A DNA stretch of 64,000 nt from Hemibagrus wyckioides (Eukaryota > Chordata > Actinopteri > Siluriformes > Bagridae): NCBI RefSeq assembly GCF_019097595.1, contig NC_080710.1, positions 4,533,280 through 4,597,279 of the forward strand. The letters are read 5' to 3'. This document shows positions 57,000-64,000 of this stretch, in pieces; position 1 is the stretch's first letter; every line of letters starts with the position of its first letter. A model generated the notes under the pieces. It saw only the letters and a list, made by a program, of their open reading frames with translations. It was not told the origin of the DNA and ran no database searches. The position numbers and the translations under genes were made by a program.

Positions 57000-57460
57000 A
57001 TATTGTAGAACAGAAGCCATCAATACGATCTCCAGGGTATGTAATGCAGCCCCGATATATGCCAATCATTTCATCTTTAGCGTTGAAAATAGGAGCATTA
57101 TAGGAGCATATCTCATATCTCCGAAAATAGGAGCATATCTCCGAACAGTTTAATAAAGGCTTGATCTCTGTTCGGATCCATGTTACAGGATTTTGTGAAG
57201 CAAGCCTTATAGATCAGTGCTTTGTTTTCCGTAGAGAAAATACTCAGTATCTCTGAGTTTGCTGCGTCCTCAGTGACATGTAGGGCAGTAAGGATATGCC
57301 CGTCCCCGTAGTAACAGCCCAGACCACCAGTGACTGTTTTTGATGTAATAATTTCTATCAAGCAAGGTTGTTTCGCTCTGATCATAGGTTGTAATTCATC
57401 ATTATATTCATTATATATAATGTTTTATTTATAAGAACTATGGGTCCATTTGAATATTGT
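57000..57460 (-). pseudogene. FAM111-like protease relic lacking the Ser motif
   Basis: The minus strand codes GLGCYYGDGHILTALHVTED (His kept) and RDQAFIKLFGD (Asp kept, DQAF for DLAF), then a stop. The gene then skips to IFNAKDEMIGIYRGC and CSTISQQFLPWV at the 3' end. The stretch holding GDSGSP is deleted and replaced by a short duplicated 'ataggagcatatc'. It cannot be an active protease. Confidence 0.7.
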
Positions 57461-57707
57461 AATTTTTCTAGACATTGTTTTGTAATATTTGGTTTATGCA
57501 AGTAATAATTCTGTAAATGAGTCATTTTGATAACACTGAAATGAAATGGAGTGTAATGCTAAAAGAACTGTGTGCATCCAGGTCAGAGCCAGGGGTTTTT
57601 ATATGCTGGTTTACTCCACCCCTCACCCCCACTCTGCTCAGCTGCATGTACACGTCATGTTTTCGAGAATTTTCTCGAGACTTCTATGGCATCAGTTTCA
57701 TGGCATA

Positions 57708-59252
57708 CAGTCAAACCCGAAATTATTCATACCCCTGGCAAATTCTGACTTAAAGTTTTTTAAAGACTTTTATTCAACCAGCAAGTTTTTTTTGACCGGA
57801 AATGACACAGGCTTCTCCCAAAAGATAATAAGACGATGTACAAGAGGGATCATTGTGGAAAAAAATATTTCTCAGCTTTTATATACATTTGAACAAAAAG
57901 TGGCATGTCCAAAATTATTCATACCCTTTGCAAACTGTCACAGTCTATGGGAAAATCCAAAGTTCTATACCATTCCAAATAGTCCAAGCTGTTCTAAAGC
58001 ATTCTATTTACCCTGATTCATTGGGAACAGCTGTTTTAATCAACTCAACAGGTGAAAAACAGAAGCTCTCTGCTGTTGGTTTGTGGACAGTCATGGCTAA
58101 GACAAAGGAGCTCACTGAGGACCTGCGGCTGCGCATTGTGGCTGCTCACAAGTTAGGAAAGGGCTATAAGACCATATCTAAATGTTTTGAAGTTCCAGTG
58201 GCTACAGTGCAAAGAATTATTAAAAAATACAAGACGTTCCGCACTGTGAAAAATCTCAGAGGACGTGGTCGGAAGCCAAAAGTGACACCTGTGCTGGCCA
58301 GGAGGATAGTGAGAGAGGTAAAAAAAGATCACCACCAAGGCCATCCTGATGAATCTGGGCTCTGCTGGTGGCAACATCTCAAGGCAGACAGTCCAACGGA
58401 CACTGCACACCGCTGGGTTCCACGGACGCAGACCAAGGAGGAAACCACTTCTCCAGATAAGGCACACAAAAGCCCGCTTGGCCTTTTCAAACGCTCATCT
58501 GGACAAAGAAGAAGACTTCTGGTCTTCTGTTTTATGGTCAGATGAAACAAAAATTGAATTGTTTGGCCACAATGATGTAGCCTTAATTTGGCGTAAAAAA
58601 GGAGAAGCCTTCAACCCTAAGAACACCATCCCCACATGTCAAACATGGTGGTGGGAACCTAATGTTTCGGGGGTGTTTTTCAGCCGGTGGACCAGGGAAC
58701 CTAATCACAGTAAACGGCACCATGAAAAAGGAGCAATACATCAAAATTCTCAACAACAACATCAAGCAGTCTGCAGAGAAACTTGGCCTTGGGCACCAGT
58801 GGACATTTCAGCACGACAACGACCCAAAACACACAGCAAAAGTGGTGAAGAAATGGTTAGCCAACAAAAACATTAACGTTTTGCAGTGGCCCAGCCAGAG
58901 TCCTGACTTAAATCCAATTGAGAATCTGTGGAGGGAGCTAAAGATCAGGGTGATGGCAAGGAGACCCTCCAACCTGAAAGAGTTGGAGCTCATCGCTAAA
59001 GATGAATGGGCAAAAATACCAGTGGAGACATGCAAAAAGCTGGTCAGCAATTATAGGAAGCGTTTGATTGCTGTAATAGCCAATAAAGGCTTTTCTATTG
59101 ATTATTGAGAAGGGTATGAATAATTTTGGACATGCCACTTTTTGTTCAAATGACGCCTGTGTCATTTCTAATCAAGAAAAAACTTGCTGGTTGAATAAAA
59201 GTAACTTTAAGTCAGAATTTTCCAGGGGTATGAATAATTTCAGGCTTGACTG
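57708..59252 (+). mobile_element. Tc1-like transposon with complete ends
   Basis: Flanked by TA on each side (57,706-57,707; 59,253-59,254). Terminal repeats 'cagtcaaacccgaaattatt' and, inverted, 'cagtcaagcctgaaattatt' continue with 'catacccctgg'. A second inner inverted pair (aaaagtggcatgtccaaaat; 57,898 and 59,125) gives the IR/DR-like two-site layout of fish Tc1 elements. Element length 1,545 bp. Confidence 0.93.
58093..59108 (+). pseudogene. Tc1-like transposase with two frameshifts
   Basis: Starts MAKTKELTEDLRLRIVAAHK with a helix-turn-helix (GYKTISKCFEVPVATVQ), then a GRGRKP linker. A shift near 58,340 moves to the frame coding NISRQTVQRTLHTAGFHGRR and WSDETKIELFG (first catalytic Asp). 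A shift near 58,640 moves to the frame with FQHDNDPKHTA (second Asp) and SPDLNPIENLW (Glu of DD34E). It ends GFSIDY. The product cuts and pastes the element at TA sites. Two single-base events inactivate this copy. Confidence 0.92.
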
Positions 59253-59259
59253 TAAGTAT

Positions 59260-59740
59260 CAATGTCATAAAAAATATATATAATATGCGCAAATTACATA
59301 ATTGAGTACAAAATTTGAAAAATAATAAAAAAAACTAAAAGAAAAGAACACAAAATAATAGGAATTGAAAAAAACAAAATTTTGTTTTCCTTGCCTACTT
59401 ACTTACTGGCTAGAGAACGGTTGTCAGTTGAGAACCAGTGGACCAATGGAGACTTTTATCCCGCCCCCTAATCTGTATTTTTTTTATTTGCGCAAATGAG
59501 CAACTTGGAAAAGAGAGCGAAGAAAACTGAAGCGTGAATAAAGAGAAAATTTAATTATGAGCAAAGTAAGCAAGGAAAATAAAAATTTTCTTTTTAATTC
59601 CTAGAGTTTTGTGTCCTTTTAGTTTCTTTTCTAATTTTTCAAATTTTGTGTTCAATTCTGTGATTTGCACGTATTATATTTTTTTACAACAACGATACTT
59701 TTGGGGTAAAATTGACACCATAGACTTTCATTGCCTTCAA
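59260..59740. other. A/T-rich spacer
   Basis: No gene recognised; direct 'aattttg/caaattttg' phrases only. Confidence 0.5.
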
Positions 59741-59975
59741 AACCCCACATTGCAACATGTTCAGTTCACTCTTCTAAACAGACATCTGTTTCTCCTCAAA
59801 CTACTCTGAAAAACAGGTAAATATCCCTGGAGAACAGCCAAGACTCTAGCTGTATTCACATGAATATTGAAGACATTAAAAACATTGAAGACATTAAAAA
59901 CATAATTTGTGTGTTTTCTTGCTGTGAGAAATCCTCTCTAAAAGAGCTTTTGCTTGCTGCCATTATTACAAAGTT
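59740..59975 (+). repeat. Duplicated block shared with 40.35-40.57 kb
   Basis: Second copy of the block described at 40,345. The gypsy element begins right after it. Confidence 0.65.
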
Positions 59976-60369
59976 CTTATTCAAGACCGCAAACTGACTC
60001 AAGTGTTCGCCTCTCTGGCTGACTTTCAGGCACATTTCAAGGCAGTTTTTGGTGTGAGCGCTTCCGCCCTCTCGGTCCACGACCAACTGTTTGCCTCGCG
60101 GCAAGGAAACAACAGCGTCTGCGAATACACTGCGCTTCCGCACACTTGCGGCCTCCAGTGGATGGAATGATTCGGCACTCCTGGCGGCGAACCAGCGAGG
60201 CTTACAGCCAGAGATCTGACGGCAAATGGCTGTTTATGATGACTCTGCCAGCCTGGAATCCTTCATGCTGAAGGCGCAGAGTGTGTCACAGAACCTCGTA
60301 GCGCTTACTGTTGAGGGTAACGACAGACCAGATACCTCACCCTGAGAGGATTCCTCCACACCTGAGCCC

Positions 60370-61269
60370 ATGCAGACAGATGAATACCATCTATCTGCTG
60401 GCGAACGTCAGTGCCGTCGCCTGCGTGGACTCTGTCTCTATTGCGGGGAGTCAGGTCACTCTATTCCCACCTGTCCAGTCCGGCCCCAAAGCCCAGAGGT
60501 GAGTACGCTCCACTTAAATTCTTTCATGTTCAATCCTCGTTATCATGAAGCTACTCTAATCACCGGCTCTCGCTCTTACCCAGTTAAGGTGTTATTTGAC
60601 GCCGGAGCTTCAGAAAACTTCATCTCCTCCCGTGTTTTGTCCGTCTGCCACATACCCCGACTGCTGAGCCCAAAGCACTACCAGATTACCAATATACAGG
60701 GAAAACCACTGGGCTGCGGACTGGTGAAGTGGATCACTCCAGAGCTCACCCTAAGTATTGGAGTGCTTCACGAAGAGACCATGTCGCTCCTGGTACTGGA
60801 AGATTCGCATGTGGATATCGTTCTGGGACGTCCCTGGCTGGCTCACCACCAACCCAACATCTGGTGGAGCGAGGGAAGTATCATCCAGTGGAGCAACTAC
60901 TGCCTCCAGGCTTATATGCGTGCTCTCCCAGTCGTAGCTCCTCTGGAAATGGCCCTGGGATCTACGACCATCGAGAGCCCCCAGAGCTCCACCACAGTGG
61001 TCCTCCCTGATGAGTATAGTGACTTCAATGATGTCTTCTGCAAGACCGCCGCCACTACACTACCTCCGCACCGGCCATGGGACTGTGCTATCGAACTTAT
61101 CCCCGATGCCAAGATCCCCAAGGGGCGCATCTATCCCCTGTCTGTCCCAGAACATGAGGCAATGGAGGAGTACATTCACAAAGCGTTACGCCAGGGGTTT
61201 ATACGTCCATCCACCTCTCCAGCAGTGTCCAACATTTTCGTTGTGGCTAAAAAGGATGGGGGACTGTGA
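60370..61269 (+). pseudogene. Gypsy Gag knuckle, protease and RT start
   Basis: 299 codons: CCHC knuckle, protease DAGAS (usually DSGA or DTGA), a DIVLGRPWL block and the start of the reverse transcriptase (PLSVPEHEAMEEYI, KALRQGFIRPSTSP, VAKKDGGL). It ends at TGA where the family continues CIDYR in the same frame, so a nonsense change splits the polyprotein. Confidence 0.85.
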
Positions 61270-61302
61270 TCCTGTATTGATTACCGGAACCTAAACTCCC
61301 AA

Positions 61303-61743
61303 ATGGTGAAGTTCAGTTACCTCCTGCCCCTAGTCCCTGTGACACTAGAGGAACTACGAGGAACTCACATTTTTACCAAGTTGGATTTACGGAGCACGTA
61401 TAACCTCATCCGAATCCGCCGGGGTGATGAGTGGAAGACGGCCTTTATCACACCTGCCGGACATTATGAATATCGAGTTATGCCCTACGGTCTCGCCAAT
61501 GCACCCTCGATATTTCAAAGTTTCATGAATGAGATTCTTCAGGACATGCTTCATCGGTTTGTGATGGTGTACATAGACGACATTTTGATTTACTCTCCAA
61601 ACCGAACCGATCATGTCCGCCATGTCCGGCAGGTGTTAGCTAGCTCCGGGCTCCGGACATCTGGGCAGACAGAGAACCCTCTCACTCCTTCGGGACAGGT
61701 ATTGGTGGCCAGACATGGAGTGAGAGGTCATGCAATTCGTTAA
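61303..61743 (+). pseudogene. Gypsy reverse transcriptase palm, deleted after YIDD
   Basis: Same frame as the upstream part. Shows [15 protein letters not shown] (motif A), [13 protein letters not shown] (motif B) and [10 protein letters not shown] (motif C). After RHVRQVL it changes to unrelated residues at about 61,640 because of an internal deletion. Confidence 0.85.
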
Positions 61744-61863
61744 AGGATGCTCAGTCTTGGCCTCCCGGAAGACATTGTATCTGACAGAGCGCCCCAATTC
61801 ACATCAAAGGTATGGCGAGGCTTCTTTTGGAGACGCCCGTGGGGTGGGGGGTTGGGGGGTTAC

Positions 61864-62181
61864 TGTAACAGATCAGCAGGACCAGTGACGTCGCCTCGCC
61901 CCAGTCACCTGAGCGCCGCTGATGCACCTGCAGATAATTAACGCTAAGACTATTTAAGTGCAGTGCTCTCCAGAGACAGTGGCGAGTATTAGTTACTGTC
62001 TTTAGTTGGTGTGTGTTCTGATGTGCTCTGTTGCAGGCCTCCCAAGTTTCTTTGAGAGCGCATCTTCCTGTGTAGTTCTAGCTATTTCAGTTTGTTTATA
62101 TTCATGCCTGTGAGATAATAAACCCTATCTGTTTTGTTCATAGTCTGCTTCTCCTGGCTCTTCCCTCTACACACCCTGACA
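61864..62181 (+). repeat. Gypsy 3' LTR
   Basis: 318 bp from TGTAACAG to CCTGACA, with a TATTTAAG box near 61,950 and AATAAA at 62,117-62,122. It follows a G-rich tract typical of a polypurine primer. The limits are inferred from the TGT...ACA ends. Confidence 0.7.
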
Positions 62182-62564
62182 ACTTCTTTGTTGGGGGTGG
62201 TAGGAATGTTAAATAAAAAATTAAAATGATTATACCTGTCTTTTTTGTCAGTTTAGTTGTTTAATTTCTATAGGTTTTGTAACATTCTAAAAGCTCTTAA
62301 TTCCACAGAGACTATAAACTGGTCAGTATATTCACTAGGTTGCTACAAAAGGTACTGTAAATATTGTATACAGCAATGCAACAATAATAAAACAATGCAT
62401 TGACGTTTACTTTTTACTTTTGATGCTAAAGTACTTTTAAAAACAAGTACTTCTGTACTTTTACTTACGTAAAAATCTGTCTTTACAACTTTTACTTGTA
62501 ATGGAGTAAAGTTTGACCAGGAGTATCTGTTGTGTACTTTGTCCACCTCTAAATGCAGGATCAA

Positions 62565-62705
62565 TAATTAACATTTGGCATTTTATACAACTGAGGTATA
62601 AGGGCCTTGCTCAGGGGCCCAGCAGTGGCAGCTTGTTGTACCTGGGACTCAAAACTACAACCTCCTGACCAGTATTCCAACCCCTTAACCCCTAAGCTAC
62701 CACAG
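62565..62705 (-). repeat. SINE-like repeat fragment
   Basis: 'ataagggccttgctcagggg', 'ggactcaaaactacaacctc' and 'ccccttaacccctaagctacc' are the familiar body of a fish SINE-like repeat related to the fragment at 1-190. Confidence 0.6.
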
Positions 62706-62739
62706 AGCAAACCCAGCTTAAACTATACGTTCATAAGGA

Positions 62740-62860
62740 TTACTAAATCAAGACTAAACTCTTATGAACCTCAATAATGACAAAAGATGAATGAGTTCAA
62801 AACAGTCATTTTTTATTAAAAATACAAGGAGCTTACAAATCTCAAAATGGAAAGGTGACA
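62740..62860 (+). repeat. Short duplicated module (tcaataatgacaaaagatg type)
   Basis: 'attactaaa-tc/at-aagactaaa', 'aatgacaaaagatgaatgag' and 'cttacaaatctcaaaatgg' match 56,485-56,600, 20,755-20,850 and 63,467-63,575. Confidence 0.75.
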
Positions 62861-63662
62861 AGGAAATCCAGCATGCAGTAAAATTCTCTATGCTGGATAT
62901 AGTGGTAGTGAAGCCCCTGTTCATCTGACACAGCACCAAGTACCTGAGTGATATCCCGGGTCCAATCAATGAACCATCTGGATCTGGATCTCCTGCAGTT
63001 TAACAACCTATCTGATTAAACTAAACAGATCCTACTTTAAGAGCTGGACTTTTCAGTTAATTTAATCAAAATCCATTAGAAAACATGTTCTATGTGATTT
63101 GTACATAAATGCCAGTTCACACTATACTGAGAAAGAAATGTCAAGTCAAAGTTGCTGCTATTTTTATTTAAATAATGGTTAGAGATTTAGTTGTCTACAC
63201 ATGGACAAACACACAAAGATCTTGAATTTCTTGTTGAATTTTCATTACCGTTTTCACTCTTGATGTGTCATTGAATTGTTGTTTTCAGATATGTGAATGT
63301 TGAATTTGTTAGATTTTGTTGTTGAGAACATATTTGAATGTTGAATTCATGTTGAATTGTTGTTTAAAAGATATTTGAATGTTTAATTCATATTGATTTG
63401 TTTAAAAGATCTAATGCAGGATCAATAAATAAGAAAAATCAAATGCGGCTTAAACTATACATTGACAAGGATTACTAAAATAAGACTAAAATCATATGAA
63501 TCTTAATCATGACAAAAGATGGATAAGTTTAAAACAGTCAATTTTATTAAAAGTACAATGAGGTTACAAATCCATGCTCAACAATACACTTGAAAAAGTA
63601 TCTGATGTTTTCACTTATTTTCATTCTTAAAAATATCTATTAACTCCAGTTATGGTGTAGGG

Positions 63663-64000
63663 CCACATCTGGAGATGATTAAAGAGAAATACACTCCACT
63701 TTTCTTTATAAATCTTTTGTCTTAGTGAACAAATAAATGAAACACAAGGGGGCGCAATGCATTTGAAAATTAATCCTGATTCTCCAATAACAGCACTGTA
63801 TGAAATGTGTTTTCCTCTTATAACACAGACATCTGGCAAAAGTACTAATGTATTATTAATTACTGATAAACTTTTTATCTCTTTATAGTTCCACAGCTGT
63901 TGCTTAAGGTAGTAAGTGGTGTGTCATGTTGGTATGTTTAAAACACAGGAGATTTAGTTCAAATCCATTAAAAACATGCTCCTTGTGATTTATACATAAA
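63663..64000 (+). repeat. Duplicated module, copy 2 of 20,190-20,580
   Basis: Collinear with 20,190-20,580 and cut by the window edge, so the neighbouring protease-type unit probably continues to the right. Confidence 0.85.

Larger units (their letters stand above)
59983..62181 (+). mobile_element. Internally deleted Ty3/gypsy retrotransposon
   Basis: Gag-like sequence from about 59,983, a CCHC knuckle (CLYCGESGHSIPTC, about 60,436), aspartic protease (VLFDAGASENF), reverse transcriptase (RT) to about 61,640, then a jump into integrase ([19 protein letters not shown], about 61,757), a G-rich polypurine-like tract (61,840-61,860) and a 3' LTR. No 5' LTR was seen, and RNase H and most of integrase are missing. 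An old, inactive genomic copy. Confidence 0.85.

Noticed and set aside
1..64000. tRNA, rRNA or snRNA genes
   Set aside because: No convincing A/B-box clover-leaf or snRNA core was recognised by eye; a tRNAscan/Rfam run would be needed to exclude small ones.

Overview
This is a eukaryotic nuclear window, almost certainly from a teleost fish and possibly a catfish-like species (the lineage is inference). It has long introns with GT/AG junctions, many microsatellites, and several teleost-style transposons: Tc1, an RTE LINE, an L2/Rex-type LINE, Ty3/gypsy and SINE-like repeats. No RNA genes, operons or CRISPR arrays were seen.

Left end (about 1-9.5 kb): the first coding exons of a formin-like gene closest to fmnl1, on the minus strand, running off the left edge. 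Four exons were located by eye. The 5 kb first intron is repeat-rich.

Middle (about 11.4-36.5 kb): a roughly 5 kb unit present three times in the same orientation (A 11.4-16.5, B 25.9-30.5, C 31.8-36.4 kb). Each copy carries a short two-exon trypsin-fold protease gene on the minus strand that resembles the FAM111 family. In all three the ATG closest to the splice junction is the last codon of exon 1, and exon 2 is open from its first base. Degraded relatives lie at 17.2-18.1, 21.1, 55.5-56.3 and 57.0-57.5 kb. One is fused to a 21-bp minisatellite coding for heptads. Between the copies sit an L2/Rex-type LINE (22.3-23.6 kb) and a 5'-truncated RTE LINE (24.0-25.85 kb).

Right of the array: a nearly complete RTE element on the minus strand (36.7-39.76 kb) has a 17-bp target-site duplication but has lost the FADD motif of its reverse transcriptase. 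A small zinc-finger reading frame follows (about 41.9-42.35 kb). Then come a Gag/PNMA-like relic (43.4-44.7 kb) and two unusual repeat families (44.7-46.4 kb).

The most unusual locus is at 46.7-51.6 kb on the minus strand. It is a gene of about 15 exons whose exon phases mostly join correctly. It codes for two Cys/His zinc-finger-like segments followed by a tyrosine-recombinase-like core (GHRKG Arg box, HKT, MCHD...Y) and an acidic tail with duplicated exons, ending at an AATAAA. It carries frameshifts and a stop, so it is probably decaying. A coiled-coil plus BEN-like gene (52.8-53.85 kb) starts head to head with it.

Right end: more protease relics, a 1.5 kb Tc1 element with intact termini but a frameshifted transposase (57.7-59.25 kb), an internally deleted Ty3/gypsy element with its 3' LTR (60.0-62.2 kb), and repeats of a module also seen at 20-21 kb. 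All assignments come from reading the sequence; no database search was run.
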